From contig NZ_LT827010.1 in NCBI RefSeq assembly GCF_900119315.1, positions 8,736,001 to 8,800,000 of the forward strand: 64,000 nt of DNA, written 5' to 3'. The notes beneath the pieces were generated by a model that had not been told where the DNA came from, ran no database searches, and saw only the letters and a list, made by a program, of their open reading frames with translations. Of this stretch, positions 40,698 to 49,659 are shown piece by piece. Source of the stretch: Actinoplanes sp. SE50/110 (GTDB lineage: Bacteria; Actinomycetota; Actinomycetes; Mycobacteriales; Micromonosporaceae). The stretch's first letter is position 1, and every line of letters starts with the position of its first letter. Made by a program: the position numbers and the translations under genes.

Positions 40698-41420
40698 TTA
40701 GACCGGCAGCGACACCGGCGCGTTGTCGGGCAGCTGCCGGCCGGACGGCGGGACCACGAACTTGTAGCCGACCTGACGCACGGTGCCGATCATCGACTCG
40801 TACTCCGACCCGAGCTTGGCCCGCAGGCGCCGGACGTGCACGTCGACCGTGCGGGTGCCGCCGAAGTAGTCGTAACCCCAGACCTCGCGCAGCAGCTGGT
40901 CGCGGGTGAACACCCGGCCCGGGTGCTGGGCCAGGAATTTCAGCAGCTCGAACTCCTTGTAGGTGAGATCGAGCGGGCGGCCCTTGAGCTTCGCGGCGTA
41001 GGTGTCCGGGTCGATGTTGAGCTCACCGGCGCGGATCGAGCCGCCGGCGCCGGCGGTCGCGTTGGTGAGCCGGCCGACACTGAGCCGCAGCCGGGCCTCG
41101 ACCTCGGCCGGGCCGGCGCTGGCCAGGATCACGTCGTCGACGCCCCAGTCCGCGTTCAGCGCGATCAGGCCGGCCTCGGTGACCACCGCGATCAGCGGGA
41201 CGCCGATGCCGGTGGCGTGCAGCATGCGGCAGGTGGCCCGCGCCTCGGAGAGCTCCGAGCGGGCGTCGACCAGCACCGCGTCCGGGCTCGGCCCGGAAAC
41301 CAGGGTGCGCACGTCGCGCGGGGCGGTCCTGACCGAGTGGGGAAGCAGGTCCAGGGCGGGCAGCACGGCGGATGGCTCACCGGCACGTGCCGTCACCAAC
41401 AGAAGGATCTCCACACTCAC
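40698..41420 (-). CDS. glnR: GlnR-like OmpR-family nitrogen regulator
   Basis: This 240-residue regulator has an atypical receiver (about 1-115, DAVLVDARSELSEARATCRML) that in studied GlnR proteins works as an unphosphorylated dimer, and a winged helix with LDLTYKEFELLKFLAQHPGRVFTRDQLLREVWGYDYFGGTRTVDVH. The latter is nearly identical to mycobacterial GlnR as I remember it. GlnR controls ammonium assimilation genes. It lies next to mshD as in M. tuberculosis. Start GTG has GGAGG upstream. A PhoB-type regulator of pst is the alternative, less likely. Confidence 0.85.
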   Translation of the reverse strand: MSVEILLLVTARAGEPSAVLPALDLLPHSVRTAPRDVRTLVSGPSPDAVLVDARSELSEARATCRMLHATGIGVPLIAVVTEAGLIALNADWGVDDVILASAGPAEVEARLRLSVGRLTNATAGAGGSIRAGELNIDPDTYAAKLKGRPLDLTYKEFELLKFLAQHPGRVFTRDQLLREVWGYDYFGGTRTVDVHVRRLRAKLGSEYESMIGTVRQVGYKFVVPPSGRQLPDNAPVSLPV

Positions 41421-41681
41421 CTCCGTCCTCGCGGCGTCTGACGGCCGCTCGGGTGACCCGGAATGCGCAGCTCAGAGCCGCTATCCCGGAGAACTGGGGC
41501 CCGGCGTCACCGACGGGTGGGTTGCCGTTACCTTAACCGATCCACCCGTCCTGACGACCGGTTCAAACCCGCAAGTGACGCAGAGAACGCCTGGTAAGTG
41601 GCATAACGCCCGGTTCTTAACAAGCCTTTTACATAGGGCGGCGGATTGGGCCGGGGGCCGGACTCTGGCACGATCGCTGTC

Positions 41682-42692
41682 GTGTTCCCCTCCATGCCGC
41701 AGGACGACCCCTGGGACGCCGACGCCTCCCGTGACGTCGCGCGCCTCAACCCGGGCCGCCCCAAAGCCGGGATGTACGGTGCCGTGCCGGACGACGAGCC
41801 CGACGAGCGGCCCACCTCGGAGCCGGGCGACGACTTCGACGACGAGTTCGAGGAGATCGAGGTCGTCCCGGTCCGACGCAAGCTGTCGGTGGCGATCGGC
41901 GGGTTCGCGGCGCTGCTCGCACTGGCGCTGATCCTCGGCACGCTGACCACCGGGCCGGGCGTGCGCACGCCGTACGCGATCGTGCTCTTCGGCATCCAGC
42001 TGCTCGGCCTGCTCGCCTGGACCATGGCGCTGAGCCCGCCGGCCGCCTCGCTGACCGCCGCGGCCAGCGGGCTGACCGGCCTGGTCGCCTGCTATCTGGC
42101 CGCCACCGCGGACACCGCCGGGCTGACCCCGCTGCTCTACGTCACCGGCGGCGGTTTCGTGGCCGCGCTGGCCGCGCAGGCGGTCCGCGCCGAGGACCGG
42201 CACCGGATCGGCGACTCCTGGCGGACCACGCTGCTGATCGTCGCCGGCGTGGTGGCGTACGCGATCCCGATCGTGCTCAGCCGCCAGTCCCTGGGCTCGC
42301 AGGCGATCCTGGTCTGCTGCGCCGGGGCCGGGCTGGCGGTGCTGGTCGCCCGGCTGGCCGACGCGGTGTTCCCGAAACCGCGGATCGCCCCGCAGGTGCC
42401 GCGCGGCGCGGCCGGCGTGGTGCTGGGCGCGATGGCCGGCACCTTCTTCACCGCGTGGCTGGGCAGCCAGCTGGTCTACCCGTTCAACCCGGCCAAGGGC
42501 GCGGTGACCGGGCTGGTCGCGGCGGTCGCCGCGATCCTGGTCGACCTGGCGGTGAACTTCGGCGAGGCGGGCCGCCGGCTGGCCGGTGAGGCGCCGACGC
42601 TGTGGCTGGCCCGGCACATGACCGGTCCGCTGGGCGGGTTCGCGCTCACCTTTGTGGCCACCTATCTGCTGGTGCACCTTTATCTCACCTGA
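41682..42692 (+). CDS. Polytopic membrane protein with acidic N-terminus
   Basis: This roughly 336-residue protein has an acidic soluble start (PDDEPDERP, DDFDDEFEEIEV) and about eight to nine hydrophobic segments. No family was recognised with confidence. GTG 41682 is favoured since CACGAT ends 7 nt upstream and TTGGGC precedes that by 17 nt; ATG 41694 is the alternative. It is divergent from glnR. Transport or cell-envelope roles are possible but unproven. Confidence 0.65.
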   Translation: MFPSMPQDDPWDADASRDVARLNPGRPKAGMYGAVPDDEPDERPTSEPGDDFDDEFEEIEVVPVRRKLSVAIGGFAALLALALILGTLTTGPGVRTPYAIVLFGIQLLGLLAWTMALSPPAASLTAAASGLTGLVACYLAATADTAGLTPLLYVTGGGFVAALAAQAVRAEDRHRIGDSWRTTLLIVAGVVAYAIPIVLSRQSLGSQAILVCCAGAGLAVLVARLADAVFPKPRIAPQVPRGAAGVVLGAMAGTFFTAWLGSQLVYPFNPAKGAVTGLVAAVAAILVDLAVNFGEAGRRLAGEAPTLWLARHMTGPLGGFALTFVATYLLVHLYLT

Positions 42693-42765
42693 CGCCTGCC
42701 CGTTTCGCGATCCGGTGGACCGGGGCATGTACGGTCCTCAACAGTTCACGAACCGGGAGGGCCCT

Positions 42766-43554
42766 GTGGCCGAGGTGTACGAGACCGCTCCGCGTCGCCG
42801 TCGGCGGGGCCGCGGCGTGCTGATCATTCTGGTCATCCTGCTGGTCATCGTGCTGGGTGTCGCGTTCGTGGTGGATCGCTTCGGCCGGTCGTTCGCCGAG
42901 GGCGTCATCTCCGACAAGGTCGCCGGGCAGATCCGGGCACAGAAGGCGTCCAGTGACACCCCGGACGTGACCATCGAGGGCTTCCCGTTCGTCACCCAGG
43001 TGCTCGACGGGCACTACCAGGAAATCCACATCGAGGTGCCGCACCTCACCGCCCCGGTGGACAAGACCCGGAAGATCAACCTGGCACTGCTCGACATCCA
43101 CGCGCAGGACGTGAAGGCGTCGCTGGACACGCTGCGCAACGGCTCGGGCGACGTGGTGGTCGGCACCGTGACCGGGGTCAGCACGATCGACTACCCGCAG
43201 TTGGTCGAGCTGATCGGGCAGAAGGGTGTGAAGCTCTCCGCGAAGGACGGCAAGCTGATCGGCGCGGCCACCGTCACCGCGCTCGGCCAGCAGGTCGATC
43301 TGACCGGCGCGGCCAAGCTCACCGTGGTCGACGGCGGGATCCGGGTGCGGTTCTCCGACGTGCGGGCCACCAATCTGCCGAACGTCCCGCTGATCCAGAA
43401 CCTGATCGACGCCCAGGCGCAGCGGATGTCCCTCGATCTGGCCGTGCCGAAACTGCCGCTGCAACTCAGGGTGCAATCCGTCGCGGCCGGCGACGACGGG
43501 CTGAAAGTCCAGTTCGGGGCGCAGAACGTGAATCTCAACGCCGGCGGCCTGTGA
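42766..43554 (+). CDS. DUF2993 (LmeA-like) phospholipid-binding protein
   Basis: This 262-residue protein has one N-terminal membrane helix (GVLIILVILLVIVLGVAFVV) after a basic stretch RRRRRG, then an extracytoplasmic DUF2993 domain: VTIEGFPFVTQVLDGHYQEIHIE, and IDYPQLVELIG. In mycobacteria LmeA of this family binds phospholipids and affects mannan assembly. GTG 42766 has GGGAGG 5 nt upstream; a longer start at ATG 42727 is less likely because TACGGT (42730-42735) looks like the -10. Confidence 0.82.
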   Translation: MAEVYETAPRRRRRGRGVLIILVILLVIVLGVAFVVDRFGRSFAEGVISDKVAGQIRAQKASSDTPDVTIEGFPFVTQVLDGHYQEIHIEVPHLTAPVDKTRKINLALLDIHAQDVKASLDTLRNGSGDVVVGTVTGVSTIDYPQLVELIGQKGVKLSAKDGKLIGAATVTALGQQVDLTGAAKLTVVDGGIRVRFSDVRATNLPNVPLIQNLIDAQAQRMSLDLAVPKLPLQLRVQSVAAGDDGLKVQFGAQNVNLNAGGL

Positions 43555-43622
43555 CCCGCGACTCGTCCCGGATCGTGGTCGGCTCTGTTCCGGGCTCTGG
43601 AACCGCTGGTAGGGTCGCGGAC

Positions 43623-43697
43623 ATGAGCCTGTTGCTCACGAAAAGGCGCGCGATCGACCTGTGTCGCGTGGCCGCGTGCCTGTGTCGCTCCGTCTGA
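43623..43697 (+). CDS. Cys-rich leader peptide (24 aa) of the sulfurtransferase operon
   Basis: This 24-residue peptide ends RRAIDLCRVAACLCRSV. It has three Cys, two in LCR motifs, the pattern of the actinobacterial leader peptides found before sulfur genes. TAGGGT (43610-43615) ends 7 nt before the ATG, so it is leaderless. A small hairpin overlaps its stop codon (43690-43704) and another follows (43713-43725). When cysteine is short, ribosomes would stall at the Cys codons and change folding downstream, so it is likely a sensor rather than a working protein. Confidence 0.75.
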   Translation: MSLLLTKRRAIDLCRVAACLCRSV

Positions 43698-43725
43698 CCG
43701 ACGGGGCCGCTGGGTGCTGAGCACC
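43690..43725 (+). promoter_or_regulatory. Putative attenuator hairpins after the Cys leader peptide
   Basis: CCGTC-N5-GACGG (43690-43704) spans the leader stop codon and GGTGC-N3-GCACC (43713-43725) follows, then TTCTCTC. With about 150 nt left to the sulfurtransferase start, these could form alternative structures depending on ribosome position. A further pairing CGGAG/CTCCG occurs near 43816-43840. Confidence 0.4.
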
Positions 43726-43877
43726 TTCTCTCGATAGCCCGGGACGTTTCTTGTCCGGCAGTGGCGCCGTCGCACAGCAAACCCGTGATCCCACTATCTC
43801 CATGGGTCCGCGCGGAGTGCGACGACAAGTCTCCGTGCGCTGACTCTCTCCTCACCCACTTTTCAGGGAGTGAACCG

Positions 43878-44726
43878 ATGAGTCGCGACAACGCACTCGT
43901 TTCGGCCGACTGGGCCGAGAAGAACCTGGACACCCCGGGCATCGTCTTCGTCGAGGTCGACGAGGACACCACCGCGTACGACGGTGGCCACATCCCCGGT
44001 GCCATCAAGATCGACTGGAAGCAGGACCTGCAGGACCCGGTCCGTCGCGACTTCGTCAACCAGGAGCAGTTCTCCGCGCTGCTGTCCGAGCGCGGGATCA
44101 GCAACGACGACACCGTCATCCTGTACGGCGGCAACAACAACTGGTTCGCCGCCTACGCGTTCTGGTACTTCAAGCTGTACGGCCACGAGTCGGTCAAGCT
44201 GCTCGACGGTGGCCGCAAGAAGTGGGAGCTGGACGCCCGCGTCTACACCAAGGACGCGCCGAGCCGCGCCCAGACGTCGTACCAGGCCAAGGCGCCGAAC
44301 CTGGAGATCCGCGCGTTCCGCGACGAGGTCGTCCAGGCGATCGGGGTGAAGAACCTGGTCGACGTGCGCAGCCCCGACGAGTTCGCCGGCCGCCTGCTCG
44401 CCCCCGCGCACCTGCCGCAGGAGCAGTCGCAGCGGGCCGGGCACATCCCGACCGCGATCAGCGTGCCGTGGAGCAAGGCCGCCAACGAGGACGGCACGTT
44501 CAAGTCCGACGAGGAACTCGCCAAGATCTACGGCGACGCCGGCCTGGACGGCAGCAAGGACACCATCGCGTACTGCCGGATCGGCGAGCGCTCCTCGCAC
44601 ACCTGGTTCGTGCTCAAGGAACTGCTGGGCCAGCAGAACGTCAAGAACTACGACGGTTCCTGGACCGAGTACGGCTCCCTCATCGGCGTGCCGATCGCCC
44701 TCGGCGACGAGCCCGGAAAGGCCTGA
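43878..44726 (+). CDS. Thiosulfate/3-mercaptopyruvate sulfurtransferase (CysA2-like)
   Basis: This 282-residue two-domain rhodanese has a structural first domain (VFVEVDEDTTAYDGGHIPGAIKIDW, VILYGGNNNWFAAYAFW) and a catalytic second domain with the active Cys in IAYCRIGERSSHTWFVL. It moves sulfur from thiosulfate or mercaptopyruvate to acceptors. ATG 43878 has AGGGAG upstream. It follows a Cys leader peptide and precedes the SseC-like gene by 5 nt, the same pair as cysA2-sseC2 in mycobacteria. Confidence 0.93.
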   Translation: MSRDNALVSADWAEKNLDTPGIVFVEVDEDTTAYDGGHIPGAIKIDWKQDLQDPVRRDFVNQEQFSALLSERGISNDDTVILYGGNNNWFAAYAFWYFKLYGHESVKLLDGGRKKWELDARVYTKDAPSRAQTSYQAKAPNLEIRAFRDEVVQAIGVKNLVDVRSPDEFAGRLLAPAHLPQEQSQRAGHIPTAISVPWSKAANEDGTFKSDEELAKIYGDAGLDGSKDTIAYCRIGERSSHTWFVLKELLGQQNVKNYDGSWTEYGSLIGVPIALGDEPGKA

Positions 44727-44731
44727 TCACC

Positions 44732-45067
44732 ATGACCTCTCCTGTTGCCAACGCGGCCGCCAGCTGCGCCGCTCCTGACCAGTCCGCTCCCCTCCCCGCG
44801 AGCGTCGACCTGGAGAAGGAAACCGTCATCACCGGCATCGTGCGCACCGCCGAGGGCGAGGCGGTGGGCGGCGCGTACGTCCGCCTGCTGGACGGCTCCG
44901 GCGAGTTCACCGCCGAGGTCGTCACCTCCCCGGAGGGCGTCTTCCGCTTCTTCGCCGCCCCCGGCTCGTGGACGCTGCGCGCCCTCAGCCGGTTCGGCAA
45001 CGGCGAGCTCGCGGTCGACGCGACCCGCGGCGTCAACGAGGTCTCGTTCAGCGTCGCCACCGCCTGA
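44732..45067 (+). CDS. DUF1416 / SseC-like protein
   Basis: This 111-residue DUF1416 protein always found with CysA-type sulfurtransferases in actinobacteria has an immunoglobulin/transthyretin-like beta-sandwich pattern: ETVITGIVRTAEGEAVGGAYVRLLDGSGEFTAEV, then SPEGVFRFFAAPGSWTLRALS. Function is unproven; it may bind or present a sulfur carrier. It is 5 nt after the sulfurtransferase stop, and a hairpin terminator follows at 45083-45116. Confidence 0.88.
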   Translation: MTSPVANAAASCAAPDQSAPLPASVDLEKETVITGIVRTAEGEAVGGAYVRLLDGSGEFTAEVVTSPEGVFRFFAAPGSWTLRALSRFGNGELAVDATRGVNEVSFSVATA

Positions 45068-45371
45068 CCCACGCTCTGTCACGACGGGCGGGACTCCTCC
45101 GGGATGCCCGCCCGTCGGCGTTTCCCCGATCAGGATCAAACGCCTGCCGGTGTACGACGTGAGCACCGTCCCACCGCGCGTCGCCGGCACGGCGCGCGTG
45201 GATACCGCGGGCGCGCGTCCCGGCCGGCGACGTGCGGCGGGGCCCGGGGCGCGCGGTCCGGCCGGGCGACGCGCGGCGGGCCCGGGCGCACGGTCCGGCG
45301 GGTCGGCGCGCGGCGGGTGCGGACCTGCGTACCGGGCAATCGTCCCGACCGGGAGCGGCCGCAGCCGTGCG
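45068..45371. other. Intergenic region after DUF1416
   Basis: Apart from the terminator at its start this 304-nt spacer holds only GC-rich low-complexity sequence with many GCGCG runs (about 45170-45330). I see no gene or RNA in it. Confidence 0.6.
45083..45116 (+). terminator. Terminator after the sulfurtransferase operon
   Basis: This is a perfect 10-bp stem (45083-45092 with 45107-45116) and a 14-nt loop, 15 nt after the DUF1416 stop, followed by GGCGTTTCC. Confidence 0.75.
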
Positions 45372-46019
45372 TCAGGCCAGCGCCTCGAGTTCCGCCTTCA
45401 GGTTGGCCTGCGCCCGCGCCTCCCACGCGTCCCGGATCGGCGCCAGCCGGTAGATCGACGGCAGCTTCAGCAGCTCGGTCAGGACCCGCGACCGGCCGGC
45501 CCGGAAATCCCCGTCCGGCACGTGCGCGTACTCCCGACGGATCGCCGCGCAGTAGCGGGCATACCGCTCCTCGTCAGCCGCCAGGATCGCCAGGTCGGCG
45601 TCGCAGAGCAGCTCGCCGTCCGGGTCGTTCTCCTCGGTGGCGTGCCCGGCGGTCAGCCCGACCAGCCGGGCCACCTCGGCCGCCACCTCCTCCGGAGCGC
45701 CCAGCGTGACCAGCAGCCCGGCGGCGAACTCGGCGCTGTCCCGCTCGTTCGCATCGCCCAGTGCCCGCGGGTCGTAGACCGCGTCGTGCATCCACGCGGC
45801 CAGCCGCACCCGGTCCGGATGCGGCGCCAGCCCGGCGAACTCGTCGATCACCTCCAGCACCGCCGCCAGATGCGTCACGTCGTGATAGTGGCGTTGCGGC
45901 TCGGTCCAGCGGGTCAGCAGGTAATTTGCGGCGGAGTCGAGATCCGCGTCGGCGGCGGTGGCGCCGGCGCCGCGCGCCGCCGCCCGGAACCGGTCGGGCA
46001 AAGATGTCACAGTGGTCAT
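45372..46019 (-). CDS. HD-domain metal-dependent phosphohydrolase
   Basis: This 215-residue HD-superfamily protein has the metal ligands in HYHDVTHLAAVLEV and AAWMHDAVYD, followed by RDSAEFAA and GHATEENDPDGELLCDADLAIL. It belongs to the small predicted HD hydrolases; the substrate (a nucleotide or other phosphate) is unknown. It is divergent from the FUSC gene with 21 nt between. Confidence 0.82.
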   Translation of the reverse strand: MTTVTSLPDRFRAAARGAGATAADADLDSAANYLLTRWTEPQRHYHDVTHLAAVLEVIDEFAGLAPHPDRVRLAAWMHDAVYDPRALGDANERDSAEFAAGLLVTLGAPEEVAAEVARLVGLTAGHATEENDPDGELLCDADLAILAADEERYARYCAAIRREYAHVPDGDFRAGRSRVLTELLKLPSIYRLAPIRDAWEARAQANLKAELEALA

Positions 46020-46040
46020 CCTGGCACGGAGGTCGCAAGC

Positions 46041-47186
46041 ATGATCGGCATCGCAACGGAGGGAATGCGCGCCGCCACGGCGCGGGCCCGGGCCGGGCTG
46101 ATGCTGGCGGTGCAGGCCGGCCTGGCCGCCGGCCTGGCGTGGTATGTCGCACATCACCTGATCGGCCGGCCCGCGCCGTTCTTCGCCCCGGTCGCCGCGG
46201 TGATCACCCTGGCCTCCTCGGTCGGGCAGCGGGTCCGGCGCACCGCCGAGCTCGTCGCCGGTGTGGCGGTCGGGATCGGCGTGGGCGACGGGATCATCCT
46301 GCTGATCGGCACCGGGCCGGTCCAGATCGGGCTGATCGTGATCCTGGCCGTGCTGGTGGCGACCGCGGCCGGCGGCGGCTCGCCGCTGATCGTCCAGTCC
46401 GCCTCGTCCGCGGTCCTGGTGGCGACCCTCACCGTGCAGACCGGACACCCGTGGACCCGGTTCTTCGACGCCCTGGTCGGCGGCGGGATCGGCCTGACCG
46501 TGATGACCGTGCTGCTGCCGCTCAACCCGCTCAGCGTGGTACGCCGGGCCGCGGACCCGGCGCTGCGCGCCTTCACCGCCGGGCTGCACGAGGCCGCGCT
46601 CGGGCTCGCCGAGGGCGACCCGGACGTGATCGAAGCGGCGCTGAGCCGGTTGCGGGCCGCCGAGGCGACCTTCGCGAACTTCCGCACCGCGATCGACGCG
46701 GCCCGGGAGAACGTCGCCTTCGCCCCGGCCCGCTGGCGCAATCGGGGTGCCCTCGCCCAGTACGTCGACGGCGCCGCCCAGCTCACCTACGCACTGCGCA
46801 ACGTCCGGGTGATGATCCGCCGCGCGCAGACCGCGCTGAACGACCGGGAACGCGTCCCCGAGGTGCTGCCCGCCTCGGTCCGGCACCTGGGCGACGCGGT
46901 CGATCTGCTCCGCCAGGAATGGGCGCGCGGCGTGCCCCCGGTCGCCGCCCGGGAACGCGCGCTGCGGGCCGCCGCGGAATCCGGGCGGGCCTACGACACC
47001 GGGGTCGGCTACTCCGGGGGCGTGGTGGTGGCCCAGATCCGCACCGCGGTGGCCGACCTGCTGCGCGCCACCGGGGTCGAGTATGCCGAGGCCACCCTCC
47101 AGGTGCGCGCCGCCGTCGGATGGTCCGGACGCGCCCAAGGGGCGCGCAACCGGACCGGGCGGTCCCGGCACCCCGGCCTCGGGTGA
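46041..47186 (+). CDS. FUSC / aromatic acid exporter family membrane protein
   Basis: This 381-residue protein has an N-terminal half with five to six membrane helices of the FUSC/ArAE type (GRPAPFFAPVAAVITLASSVGQRVRRTAELVAGVAVGIGVGD is typical) and a cytoplasmic helical C-terminal half. Such proteins export aromatic acids or other toxic compounds; the substrate here is unknown. The ATG has GGAGGT 8 nt upstream. Confidence 0.83.
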   Translation: MIGIATEGMRAATARARAGLMLAVQAGLAAGLAWYVAHHLIGRPAPFFAPVAAVITLASSVGQRVRRTAELVAGVAVGIGVGDGIILLIGTGPVQIGLIVILAVLVATAAGGGSPLIVQSASSAVLVATLTVQTGHPWTRFFDALVGGGIGLTVMTVLLPLNPLSVVRRAADPALRAFTAGLHEAALGLAEGDPDVIEAALSRLRAAEATFANFRTAIDAARENVAFAPARWRNRGALAQYVDGAAQLTYALRNVRVMIRRAQTALNDRERVPEVLPASVRHLGDAVDLLRQEWARGVPPVAARERALRAAAESGRAYDTGVGYSGGVVVAQIRTAVADLLRATGVEYAEATLQVRAAVGWSGRAQGARNRTGRSRHPGLG

Positions 47187-47243
47187 TCGTTTCCGCGCTC
47201 CTCGGGGGCGCCGGGCGCGGCGCCGGTGACTACGCTGGCGGGC

Positions 47244-49187
47244 ATGGCCGACGTTCCGACCGGGTCGCCCGATCCGGCGCCCACCTCGTTGCCGGCGCCC
47301 TCCCCGGGGGCGCCGGATCCCGGCGCGCCTCCGGGCGCGTTGCCGGCCGCATTCCCGGTCACCTCGCCGGGTGCGGCGGATCCGGGCGCATCCCCGGTCT
47401 CCGCTCCGGGGGCGCCGGATCCCGGCACGTCCCCGGCCGCCTCTCCGGCCACCTTTCCGGCCCCGCCGGTGTACGCGCCCGGCCGGGTGACCGCCGAGGA
47501 GGTGCCGGCCGACGCGGTGCCGCCGTTCCCCACCGAGATGGTGCAGACCGTCGCCCCGATCCCGGGCCGCCGGGCCGGCTGGCGCCGCTGGGTCCCGGTC
47601 ACCGGCGTGATCGTGCTGATCGCCGCGGCCGCCATCGGCATGCTGATCTTCCTGGGCTACAGCATCGGCATCGCCGGCCTGGCCGTCGGCCTGACCGCCG
47701 CGATCCTCCCGGTTCCGCTGCTGGCCAGCGCGTTCGCCTGGCTCGACCGCTACGAGCCGGAGCCGGTCAAATACCTGATCTTCTGCTTCGCCTGGGGTGC
47801 CGCGGTGGCCACCGCGGTCGCGCTCGCGGTGAACACCGGCGCCTCCTGGCTGTTCGACAAGATCGGCCTGCCGGACGCCCTGGTCGCGGTGCTGGTCGCG
47901 CCGTTCATCGAGGAGTCGATGAAGGCGCTCGGCCCGGTCCTGCTGTTCTGGCGGCGGCGCGCCGAGTGGTCCGGCATCACCGACGGCATCGTCTACTGCG
48001 GCCTCTCCGCGCTCGGCTTCGCCATGGTGGAGAACGTGCTCTACCTGGGCGGGCACGGCTACGCCGCGGGCGCCCAGCAGTACGGGCCGGCCACCGGCCT
48101 GACCAACGTCTTCCTGATCTTCATCGTCCGGATCCTGTTCACCGGCTTCGCCCACCCGCTGTTCACCTCGATGACCGGCATCGGCCTGGGCATCTCGTCC
48201 CGCTCGGCGGACAAGCACGTCCGGTGGCTGGCCCCGGTCGGCGGCTGGCTGCTCGCGATGATCCTGCACGGCACGTTCAACCTGCTGCCCACGCTCTCCG
48301 CGGCCACCGGCAAATCATTGATCATGCTGTACGGCTATCTCGGCTTCATGGTGCCGTTCTTCTTCGCCGTGGTCGGTTTCGCCATCGCCCTGCGCAGCTG
48401 GGAGGGCCGCCTGGCCGAGCGGGTGCTGCACCACTACGTGCACACCGGCTGGTTCGCGCCGCCCGAGGTGGCCGCGCTGGGCAGCCTCGGCCGCCGGCAC
48501 TCGGCCCGGCAGTGGGCCAAGCGGGTCGCCGGGCCGGCCGGCAACCGGGCGATGCGCAGCTTCCAGTTCGCCGCGACCCGGCTGGCGATCATCCGGGACG
48601 GCATGCAGCGCGGGCTCAACGGCGACCAGAAAGAAATGACCAAGGCGGTCCTCGAGGAACGCGAACTGCTCGCCGCGATCGTCGGCTACCGCGCGGTCTT
48701 CGCCGGACGGGACCCGCAGACGCCGCCGGCCTGGTGGGACGGGCAGGCGTACCGGATCACCTTTCCGGACGGGGTGGTGCGCACGGTGACGGCGCCGGCC
48801 GAGCCGGTGATGCCGGTGCCGGTGCGGCTTCCGCCGCCGATGCCGGCGTATGCGGGCGGGTGGGGTCAGCCGAGCCCCGGCTACCCGGGCGGCCCCGGCT
48901 ACCCGGGCGGGCCCGGCCACCCGGGGGCGCAGGGTCCCTACGGAACGCCGGGATATGGGGCGCCCGGCCATGGCGCACCCGGTTACGGCGCACCCGGTTA
49001 CGGCGCGCCTGGATACGGCGCGCCTGGATACGGGCCGCCGCCGTTCGCGCCGCCGCCTTCGGGTTACGGGCCGCCGGCCGCCTACGGGCCGCCTTCGTCC
49101 GCCCCGCCGCACTCGGCGCCGCCGCACTCGGCGCCGCCCGCTTCCGGGCCGCCGCAGTATCCGGGGCAGTACCCGCCCTACAGGTAG
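47244..49187 (+). CDS. PrsW-family membrane protease with low-complexity ends
   Basis: This 647-residue protein starts with about 85 Pro/Ala/Gly/Ser residues, then six to eight membrane helices with PrsW marks: the Glu pair FIEESMKALGP, GIVYCGLSALGFAMVEN, and LHGTFNLL with the active-site-type His. The C-terminus is a Gly/Pro/Tyr tail made of APGYG-like units. In Bacillus PrsW cuts an anti-sigma factor. ATG 47244 has TACGCT (47231-47236) 7 nt upstream, so it is leaderless. The last 10 nt overlap the convergent GroES-like gene. Confidence 0.85.
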   Translation: MADVPTGSPDPAPTSLPAPSPGAPDPGAPPGALPAAFPVTSPGAADPGASPVSAPGAPDPGTSPAASPATFPAPPVYAPGRVTAEEVPADAVPPFPTEMVQTVAPIPGRRAGWRRWVPVTGVIVLIAAAAIGMLIFLGYSIGIAGLAVGLTAAILPVPLLASAFAWLDRYEPEPVKYLIFCFAWGAAVATAVALAVNTGASWLFDKIGLPDALVAVLVAPFIEESMKALGPVLLFWRRRAEWSGITDGIVYCGLSALGFAMVENVLYLGGHGYAAGAQQYGPATGLTNVFLIFIVRILFTGFAHPLFTSMTGIGLGISSRSADKHVRWLAPVGGWLLAMILHGTFNLLPTLSAATGKSLIMLYGYLGFMVPFFFAVVGFAIALRSWEGRLAERVLHHYVHTGWFAPPEVAALGSLGRRHSARQWAKRVAGPAGNRAMRSFQFAATRLAIIRDGMQRGLNGDQKEMTKAVLEERELLAAIVGYRAVFAGRDPQTPPAWWDGQAYRITFPDGVVRTVTAPAEPVMPVPVRLPPPMPAYAGGWGQPSPGYPGGPGYPGGPGHPGAQGPYGTPGYGAPGHGAPGYGAPGYGAPGYGAPGYGPPPFAPPPSGYGPPAAYGPPSSAPPHSAPPHSAPPASGPPQYPGQYPPYR

Positions 49188-49519
49188 AGGCCGGTCCCGT
49201 CCGACTCGACCCGGGTGGCCGCGACCGCGTGCACGTCCCGCTCGCGCAGCAGGACATAGCCTTTGCCGTGCAGCTCCACCTCGGAACGGTCGTCCGGGTC
49301 GAACAGCACGCGGTCGCCGACGACGATCGACCGGACGTTCGGCCCGACGCCGACCGCGACGGCCCAGGACAGCCGCCGGCCCATCGAGGCGGTGGCGGGG
49401 ATGACGATGCCCGCGGTCGAGCGGCGCTCGCCCTCGCCGCCGTCCTGGCGGACGAGGACACGGTCATGAAGCATCCGGATCGGCAGTCCGGTCTCGGTAC
49501 GGGCGGTATCGGCACTCAC
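49178..49519 (-). CDS. GroES-like co-chaperonin paralogue
   Basis: This 113-residue protein of the Cpn10 family has MLHDRVLVRQ, AGIVIPATAS, WAVAVGVGPNVRSIVVGDRVLFDPDD and VELHGKGYVLLRERDVHAV. The mobile loop region is altered compared with canonical GroES, and a 15-residue N-terminal extension is present. It is about 5 kb from groEL and not in an operon with it, so it may not be the standard partner. It overlaps the end of the PrsW gene tail to tail. Confidence 0.85.
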   Translation of the reverse strand: MSADTARTETGLPIRMLHDRVLVRQDGGEGERRSTAGIVIPATASMGRRLSWAVAVGVGPNVRSIVVGDRVLFDPDDRSEVELHGKGYVLLRERDVHAVAATRVESDGTGLYL

Positions 49520-49659
49520 GAAAGCAGACGGTACGCCGGTGCCCGGGCCGCCGGTCCGAGTGGTCCGGATCGCGTCGCATGGGGCGGGGTGTCACGGTTG
49601 TGGGCCGGGCCCACTACCGTGATGGTCGCGTAACGCGAATCCGGCGAGGGGGTCGGCGG

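Noticed and set aside
46020..48269. Long minus-strand extension upstream of the HD hydrolase
   Set aside because: The HD domain begins at the ATG at 46019; everything before it is antisense to FUSC and PrsW and has no domain.
45761..49633. 1290-codon plus-strand frame across FUSC and PrsW
   Set aside because: It is a shifted frame through two genes with better motifs and starts. Arg/Pro/Gly-rich composition is typical of GC-driven artefacts.
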